Translations under genes and position numbers: made by a program
Shown here: in pieces, positions 16,516 through 25,468 of the stretch
Layout: each line of letters starts with the position of its first letter
How positions within the stretch are numbered: the first letter of the stretch is position 1
Notes under the pieces: generated by a model
The model's database searches: none
Told to the model about the DNA's origin: nothing
Seen by the model: only the letters and a program-made list of their open reading frames with translations
NCBI RefSeq assembly: GCF_041429785.1
Contig: NZ_CP163423.1
Location: forward strand, 2,914,001-2,978,000
DNA from: Fretibacter rubidus
GTDB lineage: Bacteria > Pseudomonadota > Alphaproteobacteria > Caulobacterales > Maricaulaceae
Length of the DNA: 64,000 nucleotides
Direction of reading: 5' to 3'

Positions 16516-18756
16516 CTAAAACTCTTTGGGGCGAAGGGTGTAAAGGCGGCTATCATCGGCCAGCGCGCGGTCAACACGCGACGACAAGCGGTTCACAAAC
16601 TGATCTTTATCGGCTTGCCCCCGCAGGACATAGGCTGTGATAAGGACAACAAGCTCTGTTGTATCTTTGGAAATACTCTCGTTAGAAAACGCAGCCCCGA
16701 TGCCAGGAAGGTCTTTGAGGAACGGCACGCCCGTATCTTCGCGGGTTAAGCTCTCTTGTATCAAACCACCCAACACAGCCGTCTGTCCGTCCTCTAGTGA
16801 TAATTGGGTCAAGATATTACGATTAGAAATCGTTGGGCTGGCAATGGTCGAATTGGCGACGGACACGGTTGATGACACTTCTTGGGAAATGGTCAAATCA
16901 ATACGGTTGTCGGAAAACACAATCGGCGTAATCGCGAGCAGCACACCTGTCTTTCTATAATCTATCGATTGCAAGATATCGGTATCGCCGCCGCCGCTTT
17001 GATTATCGGCTGCGCGCTGACTTGTGATAATCGGCACTTCTTGACCGACACTCAGTTCGGCCTCGGCGCCAGAGCGCGCGGTCACAATCGGCGTCGAGAG
17101 GATTTTAACGCGGCGATTACTGGCAAAGGCGTTAATCGCGGCGTCAATATTGCCTGACAACAGCCCCACATTCACGCCGCCAGATCCTAGGCCAATACCG
17201 CCTTGGGTCGCGACTGTGCCTGTCACGCTATTGTTGCCCAAGTCATCAATGAAGAACTCAACGCCAAAACTGTTTTCATCAGTCAGCGTGACCTCGGCAA
17301 TTTGAACCTCGATCAGGACTTCGGGCGTGGGCGTATCAAGACGCTCCAAAAGGCCGACCATCTTGTCATATTCACTGGCCGTGCCGGTAAAGATAATACG
17401 GTTGCCCAATGTGTCCACAGCAAATTTATCACCAAAGCCGCCACTGACGCTGCCAAGCGTGTTTCGCCCTGTGTCATTGCCGGTGTTATTATTACCACTT
17501 GGCCCCCCAAAGATAATCGCAGCCCCGCCGCCTTGGCCAAGTTGAGAGCGCATAGCGGAATTAGCTGTTTCTGCCAAAATCTCAGCATCGACATTTTTCA
17601 CCTGATAGATGAAAATCTGCTCTGTATCACCGCCCTGAACAGGACGGTCGAGATCCCGAATCCAGCTTTGGACCCGCGCGCGCGCCGAGTCAGTCTTGGC
17701 AAAGATAAAGACATCATTGGAATATTTCACCGGAAACAAGACGATATTACGGGTTTGGCGAAATTTAATGTCAGATGACACTTCCCAGCCTTCAACACGC
17801 AGCGCATCGGCCAGCGTGGTCGCAAATTCTTCAGCGTTCCAATATTGCGGCGTGTAGCGCTGCACTTGGGTGCCTGCAAAATCAAGCTCGTCCAGTTCAT
17901 TTAAAACCGCCAAGGCACTATTCACATCCTCTGGCAGACCCGACAGTATGATGAAATTGCTCTGTGGGTCAGAGGATATTTTAAGCTTATCACTGCGGTT
18001 GCCAAAGGTGTCTTGTAACAGCGGCAGGATGGCGTTGGAACTGACCGCCTGCATTTCGACAAATTGCACAATGGGGCGTAGATCTGACCGCGTGCGGGCG
18101 CGGGCGCGAGATTTGACAAAGACCGGAATGCGCGAGCGCAGCGCTGCGTCTTGGATAATTTTATAAGTGCCGTCCTCTGGCACAACGCGGACGCCGTATT
18201 CTTCTAGCGCTAACTCGACAAGGTTTTGAAAATCCGACGCTTTCATCGTGCCCGAACTGCGCAGCGATATAATCTCGGTCATGGCCGCGACGTCTTTGCC
18301 AGCCACAAAGGGGACCTTCAGCATTTCGCCGTAAACAACATTGATAAATTGCGGCACAGGCAAAGGCGTAACATAAGCCTCTATTGTTTTAACTGCGCTG
18401 CGGGGTGCGCGTGCAGACCGGCCTTCACCTTGGCCCATAGAGCCCGTGCCAATTGAGGGCACCGTGCCAAGTTGTGACGGCAAACGCACGCTATCAACAG
18501 GTCCGCCGTCAGTCAGGGCGGAATCATCGCGGTAAATTCGCGGCCCGCGGGTCACATTATTGCCAAGCTTACGCTGCGCAATCGTCTCGTTCATAGAGGC
18601 AGGCGGGGCTAAGGCAGGCGTGTCTTTTTTGGTAATAGTCTGACACCCAGACAGGCCCAATCCCAATACAGCCAGCAGCGCGAGCGGCGCGGTGCCTTTT
18701 AATGAGGCCCGCTTAAGTGACGGAAAGCCGCAAGATGTCTGTTTTATAAAGCGCAT
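16516..18756 (-). CDS. gspD: Type II secretion secretin GspD with lipobox
   Basis: A 746-residue outer-membrane secretin. The N-terminus ends in LGLSGC, a lipobox with Cys38, so this looks like a lipidated, self-piloting secretin rather than one needing a GspS pilotin. Periplasmic N0 (about 125-200) and N1-N3 domains (about 210-470, with a Gly/Asn-rich loop GGPSGNNNTGNDTG in N3) precede the secretin barrel (about 500-715; VGQEVPIITSQ, LSLEDGQTAVLGGLI, and TTELVVLITAYVL). The ATG at 18756 follows an AGAGA stretch. The gspC-like gene ends 44 bp upstream. Confidence 0.96.
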   Translation of the reverse strand: MRFIKQTSCGFPSLKRASLKGTAPLALLAVLGLGLSGCQTITKKDTPALAPPASMNETIAQRKLGNNVTRGPRIYRDDSALTDGGPVDSVRLPSQLGTVPSIGTGSMGQGEGRSARAPRSAVKTIEAYVTPLPVPQFINVVYGEMLKVPFVAGKDVAAMTEIISLRSSGTMKASDFQNLVELALEEYGVRVVPEDGTYKIIQDAALRSRIPVFVKSRARARTRSDLRPIVQFVEMQAVSSNAILPLLQDTFGNRSDKLKISSDPQSNFIILSGLPEDVNSALAVLNELDELDFAGTQVQRYTPQYWNAEEFATTLADALRVEGWEVSSDIKFRQTRNIVLFPVKYSNDVFIFAKTDSARARVQSWIRDLDRPVQGGDTEQIFIYQVKNVDAEILAETANSAMRSQLGQGGGAAIIFGGPSGNNNTGNDTGRNTLGSVSGGFGDKFAVDTLGNRIIFTGTASEYDKMVGLLERLDTPTPEVLIEVQIAEVTLTDENSFGVEFFIDDLGNNSVTGTVATQGGIGLGSGGVNVGLLSGNIDAAINAFASNRRVKILSTPIVTARSGAEAELSVGQEVPIITSQRAADNQSGGGDTDILQSIDYRKTGVLLAITPIVFSDNRIDLTISQEVSSTVSVANSTIASPTISNRNILTQLSLEDGQTAVLGGLIQESLTREDTGVPFLKDLPGIGAAFSNESISKDTTELVVLITAYVLRGQADKDQFVNRLSSRVDRALADDSRLYTLRPKEF

Positions 18757-18800
18757 TTAAGTCTCTCTTGAGCGTATCATTGTGCGAGCAGCAGCACGGG

Positions 18801-19349
18801 TTACTGCTCTGGGCTTATATCTGACACAGCGTCAGGCGCAACAGCCTCGCTGTTATCCCCTGCATCGGGATTATCAAAAGCCGTATCAAGATAACCTGCC
18901 ACAGCGATCCGTTGTTCTGTGTCTTCAAACACAGTGATCACTTGCCGTTGGTCAATGGCCTTAATCAACCACCCGCTGGGTAATGTCTCGCCCTCGGCCA
19001 CAGTGACCACTGTGCCGTCGGGATTAATCAAAGTCGCTTGATAGGCTTTATTCACCGATTGCACACTCGCAATGGTTGGCAGCGGCGGCGCGCCGTTTAT
19101 CACTGGCGCCGTATCTTGCTCGGCGTCTTTTAGTTTTTCCTCGTCTATCAATGACAATACAAATAAATCTGTTGCGCGGATACGCTCTGATGTTTGGGCG
19201 AGCATCGCCGTATCGCCGCCTGGCATCGGCAAGGCCTGCCAGTCTTGGCTGTCGACCAGACCCCCACCACTGCCGCCGCCTGCGCGCAGCCATCCCAAAG
19301 TCGCGGACAAGCCGAGCAGTACACAGGCGATTATCACAAAACGCTTCAT
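18801..19349 (-). CDS. GspC-like inner-membrane protein
   Basis: A 182-residue protein with an N-terminal membrane anchor (residues 3-19) and a Gly-rich linker. A single small domain (about 105-155: INPDGTVVTVAEGETLPSGWLIKAI) resembles the HR domain of GspC and PilP, which contacts secretin N0. No PDZ domain is present, unlike enterobacterial GspC. Its start forms an ATGA overlap with the stop of the gspM-like gene, and gspD follows. Position and topology support the GspC role; sequence alone is weak evidence. Confidence 0.65.
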   Translation of the reverse strand: MKRFVIIACVLLGLSATLGWLRAGGGSGGGLVDSQDWQALPMPGGDTAMLAQTSERIRATDLFVLSLIDEEKLKDAEQDTAPVINGAPPLPTIASVQSVNKAYQATLINPDGTVVTVAEGETLPSGWLIKAIDQRQVITVFEDTEQRIAVAGYLDTAFDNPDAGDNSEAVAPDAVSDISPEQ

Positions 19350-20050
19350 CGACCGCCCCCTTGATTGGGATTATCAGAACGCGGGCGCGTGCTTTGACCC
19401 GATGAGGGCGCAATCATGGGATCAAGATTACTTGACGGTTGATTAGGGGGCTGATTGGCTGGCTGATTATTCGCGTCAGCCTGAATAATTTGCACAGGGA
19501 TAATACCAGAGAACGCCAAACGAGGCGGACGGCGGTCGCGGATATTTTGGGAAAAATCCACATCACGTATTACAATGTGCTTTGGGTTTTTCGCCACCGC
19601 TTCAATCATCGATACAATCGCTTTGCCGTCAGGAGCGCGCGCGGCAAATTCAAAGGACAACACCGACTTGCCGTCAATATCAATTAATTCTGGATCAACC
19701 CGCACTTGAACGGCATTAAAATCAAGCGCGCCCGCATCACGGCGCAGCGCCTGTTGAAGATCCGCTGCAATGACGCCTGCCGTCTGCCCCGTCCAAAGAC
19801 GCTCAATGACGGCCGTGCGCAAGTTTTGACTGCTCGCAAAACGGTCCGCCCAAGGGTTATCGCCGCTTAAGGCCTCCAAAGTCGCGAGCTGGTTATTGGC
19901 TGATTTGAGCGCGGCAGACTGCGCTGTGCTGGCTTGGTGCAATCGGTCAAGGCCCAGCCCGCCAAAAATTAGCAGAAGCGCAACAAGGCCGTAAGCCACA
20001 ATTGGCGTGAGCTTCATATCCGCCGCTATGGTTTGTGAGAGCCGCGCCAT
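19346..20050 (-). CDS. GspM-like type II secretion protein
   Basis: A 234-residue bitopic protein: one transmembrane helix (about 16-34, IVAYGLVALLLIFGGLGL), a coiled stretch (QSAALKSANNQLATLEAL), and a periplasmic alpha/beta domain (about 85-185). The C-terminus is a Pro/Asn/Gln-rich tail (QPANQPPNQPSSN). This is the layout of GspM, the partner of GspL in the inner-membrane platform. It overlaps its neighbours by TAATG and ATGA, indicating tight translational coupling. Named from position and topology. Confidence 0.65.
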   Translation of the reverse strand: MARLSQTIAADMKLTPIVAYGLVALLLIFGGLGLDRLHQASTAQSAALKSANNQLATLEALSGDNPWADRFASSQNLRTAVIERLWTGQTAGVIAADLQQALRRDAGALDFNAVQVRVDPELIDIDGKSVLSFEFAARAPDGKAIVSMIEAVAKNPKHIVIRDVDFSQNIRDRRPPRLAFSGIIPVQIIQADANNQPANQPPNQPSSNLDPMIAPSSGQSTRPRSDNPNQGGGR

Positions 20051-21135
20051 TATAAACCGCCTCCCTCAAAAGAGGTCATGCCGTCACCCAAGTCAGCCGT
20101 GATTAAGACCGCGCCTTGCGCGTCAAGTGTCACACTCACGGATGACAGTCCCGGGTCAGCCTCGAGTAGCGAAACAACATCCGGCACAGAAATTTCCGTC
20201 TCGCCGCGAAGGCGCGCGTCAATCTGACCAAGGCGAATATCAAAACGCTCTATGGATAAATCTGTTTCGCCCAGAACAGTCGCCAAAGCGCTCAACCCCA
20301 TCAGCACAGTATCATTGCGGCCCAAGGCATCGTAATTTTGGGCGTAACGCAAATTAGCCATAGCGCGTCGTTGTTGGGACAAAATTAATTGTGTCTCGGT
20401 GCTGAGGCCTTCCATGGCAGCATTGGTTTTAGATAAGGCTAAAGAATTTCTGAGATACCCCGCGCCCATAAATAAAAATCCGCACGCCAAAACCGTTCCG
20501 ACAGCGGCACCCAAATTGCGCGGCGAGAACCAATAGGCCAGTTGGTCAGGGTCTAATGTAAAGGGGGCAATATCACGGCGCCACGGCACGGCACTGGCCA
20601 CAGGCAACGGATAATCCATCGCGCCGAGCCCGTCTTGCGCCGCACGCATAAACACGTCCCACGAGTTTGCGCTTGGCGGGTTTAACCACCAACGGCTGGC
20701 GACAAGGTTTTTGTCAATCCAGATTTGACCTTCATACCCAGACAGGCCGTGGACAAGGCGCGCGCCATTATCATGCGGAACTTGCGCTAGGCTTTCAGGC
20801 ATATAGCGGCCTTGATGAGCCTCTGATTTAGCAAAATTCCAGACACCCGCCATATCGGTGGGTGTGGCGGCCCGCACCACCTCGCCGACATCGGGCGCAA
20901 TATATGTGCCGTTTTCACCGGGCAGTGCTTCTTTAGACGCTTTTAAAGCCGCCGCCTTTTGCGCGTTGCGGCCTGTGCCGACAAGACGGATGCGCCGAAA
21001 AGAACACATCCCTCGCGGTACCACGCAGACCGCTGGCAGGGCGGGAAAGCCCCCTTGCAGGGTCCGCTTTTCTGGCGCGACGTCCGAATTGGACGCGTCC
21101 TGATTATGGACGAAGAGACGCGGGGTTAATAACAT
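20050..21135 (-). CDS. GspL-like type II secretion protein
   Basis: A 361-residue protein with a cytoplasmic N-terminal part (about 1-205) where GspL carries an actin-like fold that binds GspE, a transmembrane helix at about 210-230 (GAAVGTVLACGFLFMGAGYL), and a periplasmic ferredoxin-like C-terminus. The extended Trp-rich segment (GYEGQIWIDKNLVASRWWLN) suits the actin-like domain. The start overlaps gspK by 32 bp. It is named by domain order and operon position; overall sequence is diverged from the enterobacterial proteins. Confidence 0.68.
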   Translation of the reverse strand: MLLTPRLFVHNQDASNSDVAPEKRTLQGGFPALPAVCVVPRGMCSFRRIRLVGTGRNAQKAAALKASKEALPGENGTYIAPDVGEVVRAATPTDMAGVWNFAKSEAHQGRYMPESLAQVPHDNGARLVHGLSGYEGQIWIDKNLVASRWWLNPPSANSWDVFMRAAQDGLGAMDYPLPVASAVPWRRDIAPFTLDPDQLAYWFSPRNLGAAVGTVLACGFLFMGAGYLRNSLALSKTNAAMEGLSTETQLILSQQRRAMANLRYAQNYDALGRNDTVLMGLSALATVLGETDLSIERFDIRLGQIDARLRGETEISVPDVVSLLEADPGLSSVSVTLDAQGAVLITADLGDGMTSFEGGGL

Positions 21136-22177
21136 GCTTAAGCTCGGATAGTTGCGCGGGATTAATGCCGTAAGCGGTAAATTCAGTTTGCGTCTCTAGC
21201 ACAGTGCTGTCCAAAACCCAAAGCCTTCTATGGGGGTGGGTGATGTGACCTGTCTGCTTTGTTATCTCTATGACACGTTTATCCCACAATCCCGCATCAG
21301 GGCCCGATGTGCGTTGCGCGTAAAGACTAAGCCGCAAATTTGATGTCGGCGTCCTGTCGCGCCGCAGCACACCGCCAATCATTTGATCAAAATTATTATC
21401 CATCAAGCTTTCGCCTTGCGGGCCAATATAGCGCATCGGCGCAAATTGTTCGCGAAAGTCAGTCGCGCTTTGAATGGTTGTGCGGGCTTTAATCATATCC
21501 ATATCAAGGCTTGGCATCACGTCGGCCCAGCCCATGACTTGGGATAACTCACTATAGCTACGCAAGGGTGAATTGGTGGGCGGGGCCATACGGCGAAGTG
21601 TGTAGTCCGTCGCCTCCGCCCCGTTCAAGCGGCGGATGCTATCGGCATCGACATAATCAGCGAGGCGGCGCACCAATTGGTTGGCTTGACGCGGGTCAGC
21701 GCCCGCTTGAACTAACAGCTGGTCAAGCCCGGCTTGTAACGGCGTATTTAGCGACGGCAATCCAGATACGTCTTGCAGCACAATAATCACAGGCCCGTCT
21801 GGCGTTTGCACTTGGCGCACCCCGCCGTTCACCTGCCACATATCGGGCGTAATGGCCTCTGCGGTGCGCGGGTCCATGCGGCGACCATCCAAGGTCATCG
21901 GGCCAAATTCAGATTGCACGGGGCTGTCAGGATTTAAATCATAACCACCGAGCACGGGATTGGCTGCCAGTAGCGCAAATGTCGCCACCCGCTCGGCATT
22001 ATCTATCATACGGTCTGTGCGGTTTTGCGCCGATATAGACGCGAGTGTCTGTGTTGTGTTTTGCAAGCGTGTTGCCGCAATGGCTCCCGCCATCGCCAAT
22101 ATGGCAATAACCACAAGGACATAAGGCAGCACGAAGCCTGCCTGTTTGATGGGCGCCTGTTCGCTAGAGCGTGTCAC
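21104..22177 (-). CDS. gspK: Type II secretion minor pseudopilin GspK
   Basis: A 357-residue large minor pseudopilin. The cleavage site is QAG|FVLPYVLVVIAILAMAGA; Glu at +5 is missing (Pro there), as is usual for GspK, which caps the pseudopilus. A long globular domain follows with the conserved QDVSGLPSLNTP segment and the ADYVDAD.I.RLNGAE motif, typical of the GspK saposin-like region. The start is a GTG at 22177, overlapping the end of gspJ by 14 bp. Confidence 0.9.
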   Translation of the reverse strand: MTRSSEQAPIKQAGFVLPYVLVVIAILAMAGAIAATRLQNTTQTLASISAQNRTDRMIDNAERVATFALLAANPVLGGYDLNPDSPVQSEFGPMTLDGRRMDPRTAEAITPDMWQVNGGVRQVQTPDGPVIIVLQDVSGLPSLNTPLQAGLDQLLVQAGADPRQANQLVRRLADYVDADSIRRLNGAEATDYTLRRMAPPTNSPLRSYSELSQVMGWADVMPSLDMDMIKARTTIQSATDFREQFAPMRYIGPQGESLMDNNFDQMIGGVLRRDRTPTSNLRLSLYAQRTSGPDAGLWDKRVIEITKQTGHITHPHRRLWVLDSTVLETQTEFTAYGINPAQLSELKHVINPASLRP

Positions 22178-22826
22178 GGCCCAAGTCCAATCTTATGGGG
22201 CGTTGCGGATGGGCGGATAGGTCAATCATAAACAGCGTGCCTGAAGCGCCGCTGTCCAGCTTTATCGCAAGCGGCAAAGCGGGCGGTTCAATAAAGCGTG
22301 CATCATTGAAATAAGGCGTCACAGGTGTCTGTTCAGGCGGCCAGTTTTGATACCACTGATTATCTAGTCCCAAATAAGAAAAACGCGCGTCATTAGGCAG
22401 ACCGCCCATGAGCGTCCAAAGCGGCGCATCGCCCTCAGTCTGATTTTGATAGCGCAGCTGCATCTGCCCCAGACGGGCATTATCGCGTTCCAAGGCCACA
22501 ACAAAGCCGTTTAGCCCCGGCGTCTCGGACAGCGCCGCACTACTGACCCCGCGCAGCCGTGTAGGGCTGCCGGTAAAGGCGGTGCCCGCCTGTTCAGGCC
22601 AATGAGGGACAAGGCTTTGCAGCACACCCCCAAGCGCCCGCCTATCCAAAGCCCGGTCCAACGAGCGTTCCGCCGCCCCGACCGCACGGTCAGACAGCGA
22701 CAGCATAGCCGAGGTTGATTGAAACAGAGCCATAGAGGCAAAGGACATGATGACGAGCGCAAATAGGGTTTCCAGCAAAGAGAACCCCGATTGCGTGTCT
22801 ATAATATGTCGCGCGGACCTGTGCAT
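22164..22826 (-). CDS. gspJ: Type II secretion minor pseudopilin GspJ
   Basis: A 220-residue minor pseudopilin. The cleavage site QSG|FSLLETLFALVIMSFASMALF has Glu at +5. The globular part contains ERDNARLGQMQLRYQN and ends in a strand-rich LFMIDLS segment, consistent with the GspJ head that packs with GspI and GspK. It is the first T2SS gene of the leftward transcript and lies only 38 bp from the msrA stop, so read-through from msrA is likely. Confidence 0.85.
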   Translation of the reverse strand: MHRSARHIIDTQSGFSLLETLFALVIMSFASMALFQSTSAMLSLSDRAVGAAERSLDRALDRRALGGVLQSLVPHWPEQAGTAFTGSPTRLRGVSSAALSETPGLNGFVVALERDNARLGQMQLRYQNQTEGDAPLWTLMGGLPNDARFSYLGLDNQWYQNWPPEQTPVTPYFNDARFIEPPALPLAIKLDSGASGTLFMIDLSAHPQRPIRLDLGRDTL

Positions 22827-22864
22827 CCCCGCATGGTAGCAAGGATGAGCGGCGTTAAAAAGCC

Positions 22865-23482
22865 TTATTGCGCAGCGTCAACGGCATCATCATCAAGACG
22901 CAAATGCCGCAGCGGTAGCGGACAAGACACACCCGTCGGGCCGTGAGCGCAATAGCCCTGCGGGTTTTTCGCCAAATATTGCTGATGATAATCCTCAGCC
23001 GCGTGATAGACGCCTGCGGGTTTAATCTCTGTTGTGATCGGATTATGACCGCGCGCTTGATAGGCGGTATCATAGCGGGCCTTGGCGTCTTCTGCGGTCG
23101 CGACCTGCGCATCTGAGTGCGTATATATAGCCGAGCGGTATTGACTGCCGACATCATTGCCTTGGCGGTTGCCTTGGGTTGGGTCGTGATTTTCAAAAAA
23201 GACTTTTAGGATTTGCGCGTAGCTAATGACAGACGGGTCAAAGACGACATGCACTAATTCCACATGGCCAGTCGCGCCCGAGCAGACCAAACGGTAATCA
23301 GGATTTGGGTGGCTCCCGCCGCCGTAACCGACAGAGGTCGTATGCACACCGTCAAGCTTCCAAAAAATCCGCTCTGCGCCCCAAAAGCATCCAAGCCCTA
23401 ATGTGGCTTGCTCAAAGCCATCAGGATAGCCGCTGAACATATCGCTGCCATTTACAAAGTGTTGTGTGTCTGTTGCCAACAT
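22865..23482 (-). CDS. msrA: Peptide methionine (S)-S-oxide reductase
   Basis: A 205-residue enzyme that repairs oxidised methionine with thioredoxin as reductant. The catalytic motif GCFWGAER is at residues 31-38 (Cys32), with the conserved YGGG, GHVELVHVVFDP and AEDYHQQYL blocks. The C-terminal extension contains two further Cys (GYCAHGPTGVSCPL) that could resolve the disulfide. No signal peptide, so cytosolic. It sits 9 bp after the upstream amidohydrolase gene and just before gspJ. Confidence 0.95.
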   Translation of the reverse strand: MLATDTQHFVNGSDMFSGYPDGFEQATLGLGCFWGAERIFWKLDGVHTTSVGYGGGSHPNPDYRLVCSGATGHVELVHVVFDPSVISYAQILKVFFENHDPTQGNRQGNDVGSQYRSAIYTHSDAQVATAEDAKARYDTAYQARGHNPITTEIKPAGVYHAAEDYHQQYLAKNPQGYCAHGPTGVSCPLPLRHLRLDDDAVDAAQ

Positions 23483-23491
23483 AAGTGCCTC

Positions 23492-24244
23492 TTATAATAA
23501 AGGTGAAAGCGCGCGTATCAGTATATCCGTCATGGCCGCTTGCTTTTGCTTGTCATCTACATGGTCTTGGCGCAGCTCGATTGCAAGATGGCGTAGACCT
23601 TGTGTCGCAACGTGAACGTCAACGGTATAGTTTAAGTCATAAGCCGAATAAGGCAGATTGATATCAACACGCATATCGGGCGCAACGTCTGCCATGGTTT
23701 TTATAAAGGCTTTGGCGCTGGCCGTGTCATGCTTCGTTAAAAGACCAATATCGGTTGGTCTCGCCTCACCCATCGCTGGCTTAGGCGTAAAGCTATGCAG
23801 CGATATGACCAGCGGGTTTTGCCGCGCGTGGTCGGACGCAAGGCGGTGCATAACCGCCCCAAGGCGCGCGTGATAGGGGCGGTAAAAGCCGTCAATACGG
23901 GCTTGGCGGTCTGCGGCGCTTAGATGCTCATTACCACTGATAATAGTGCCGTCACTGACCACGGGGATAAGGCCAGGCGCATCGGGGTCGCGGTTCATAT
24001 CAATGACAAGACGAGAGACAGCCGCAAGATGCGCGCCGCAGCCAAAATGAGCGCAAAGATTTCGTATAATCACCTCTGTCCCAATATCCCACGCAATATG
24101 GCGGGTCAGGTCATCGCCGCTAAGACCCAAATTATGAAACGCAGCGGGTATTAGCTTTGATGCATGATCGCCAAAAATAAACAAAGGCGCGTCTGATGTC
24201 GCAGCAAGCGTATGATAGGCAATTTTGTCATAGGATGGGGTCAT
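23492..24244 (-). CDS. N-formylglutamate amidohydrolase family protein
   Basis: A protein of about 250 residues of the FGase family, which hydrolyses N-formyl- or N-acyl-glutamate-type amides using zinc. Family marks are FGDHASKLIPA, SRLVIDMNRDPDAPG, an ISLHSF block and a late IELRQD motif. The ATG at 24244 has AGGGCGG five bases upstream; a GTG six codons earlier is less likely. It diverges from the DUF3137 gene at 24341. Exact substrate is unknown; histidine catabolism genes are not seen nearby. Confidence 0.88.
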   Translation of the reverse strand: MTPSYDKIAYHTLAATSDAPLFIFGDHASKLIPAAFHNLGLSGDDLTRHIAWDIGTEVIIRNLCAHFGCGAHLAAVSRLVIDMNRDPDAPGLIPVVSDGTIISGNEHLSAADRQARIDGFYRPYHARLGAVMHRLASDHARQNPLVISLHSFTPKPAMGEARPTDIGLLTKHDTASAKAFIKTMADVAPDMRVDINLPYSAYDLNYTVDVHVATQGLRHLAIELRQDHVDDKQKQAAMTDILIRALSPLL

Positions 24245-24340
24245 ATCCGCCCTATACAACACCGCGCCGCTTGCACAAAGCTTTCACGCAACTGTATAGA
24301 CGGCCATAAGGCCACAAAGGTCAGCGATGAAGGATTGATG

Positions 24341-25420
24341 ATGCCAAATGATGCGGGGCGGTGGCCAACAGATGAATTTGCCCGCATGGGCGACGCCTTC
24401 ACCGATTATCTGAGCCCGCATAATGTGCAGCTAAAGGTGATGTCCAAAGAGGTTTTACGCCGCAAACACCCATGGGGCTATATTCTGGCCGCAACGATTA
24501 TTGTTGGCATTGCTCTTATTATTTGGGCGTGGGGTATCTCGGACATCCTGCGCTACGGCGCGATTGCATTGCTAATTGCGGGCTTTGCCTATGTCTTTCC
24601 GATTTATAGCAAAAAATCAAAATTGCTGCGCGAGGCTCTGGACGCCGTAGATCATTATATTCACCACGACATAATGCGGGTGGAGTGGACGAACCCGCTG
24701 GAGAGTGACCCGGAGCTACTCGTGCGGTTTCAAGCCATCGGTGCCTTTGGTAGTTTTGATGATGTGAAACATATCCATAGCTATTTGCCCGAGGCTCATG
24801 AAACGTCTGACGCGGTTTTCGACCCTGTCTTTACCCACACACGGCTGACCCGCACAGAAGTCGAGACTTACACAGATTCCCAAGGCCGCACAAAGACCCG
24901 CACGAAAACGGTTGAGGTCTTTCACGGCATTATATTTGATATCCCCTTCCCCGACGGCGCGGGAGACGCCCGCACAATCATCTCAACCAAACGCATTGGT
25001 CGCCCCGCCGCCCCCTTTGATAGACGCGTGAATGGCAAGCCCATTAAAATGGACAGCATCAAGCCCGCGAGCTTGGAGTTTCAAAAATTGTATAAAGTTA
25101 AATGCGACGATGAAATGATTGGGCACCACATTTTAGACCCTGACCGCGTTATGCGCTTTATTAATATGCACCATGATCTGCGCGCTGAATTTGGGCGTGG
25201 TATGGATATCATCATGCTCATCACTGACGGGCGCGCGTGGGTCGGGATAGAGACAGGGGCCCTGCAAGGTATCACACAAAGCGCTGGCAAAATTGAAAAG
25301 CTCGCGCCAGGACTGACAAAGTTTGCACGGCAACTATCTGCCCGCCACATCATCGCCTCGCACCTCAAATTGCCGCAAAGCCCAAGCTTTCCTTGGCAGC
25401 ACAATAAACCTAAGAGTTAG
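24341..25420 (+). CDS. DUF3137 domain membrane protein
   Basis: A protein of about 359 residues with two adjacent transmembrane helices (about 43-89) and a large C-terminal soluble domain. Typical DUF3137 features are the VFDPVFTHTRLTRTEVETYTD and FHGIIFDIPF segments. Function is unknown; family members appear in envelope or Galanin-like annotations without experimental support. Of two adjacent ATGs (24338, 24341) the second has better spacing from GAAGGA. It is followed 48 bp later by the aminopeptidase gene on the same strand. Confidence 0.82.
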   Translation: MPNDAGRWPTDEFARMGDAFTDYLSPHNVQLKVMSKEVLRRKHPWGYILAATIIVGIALIIWAWGISDILRYGAIALLIAGFAYVFPIYSKKSKLLREALDAVDHYIHHDIMRVEWTNPLESDPELLVRFQAIGAFGSFDDVKHIHSYLPEAHETSDAVFDPVFTHTRLTRTEVETYTDSQGRTKTRTKTVEVFHGIIFDIPFPDGAGDARTIISTKRIGRPAAPFDRRVNGKPIKMDSIKPASLEFQKLYKVKCDDEMIGHHILDPDRVMRFINMHHDLRAEFGRGMDIIMLITDGRAWVGIETGALQGITQSAGKIEKLAPGLTKFARQLSARHIIASHLKLPQSPSFPWQHNKPKS

Positions 25421-25468
25421 AAAACCCAAACTTAGAAAAACCCAACTTGAAAAAATAAGGGACACCGC

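Noticed and set aside
16637-17778. Multiple frames antisense to gspD
   Set aside because: They overlap a full-length secretin gene and have no independent start signals.
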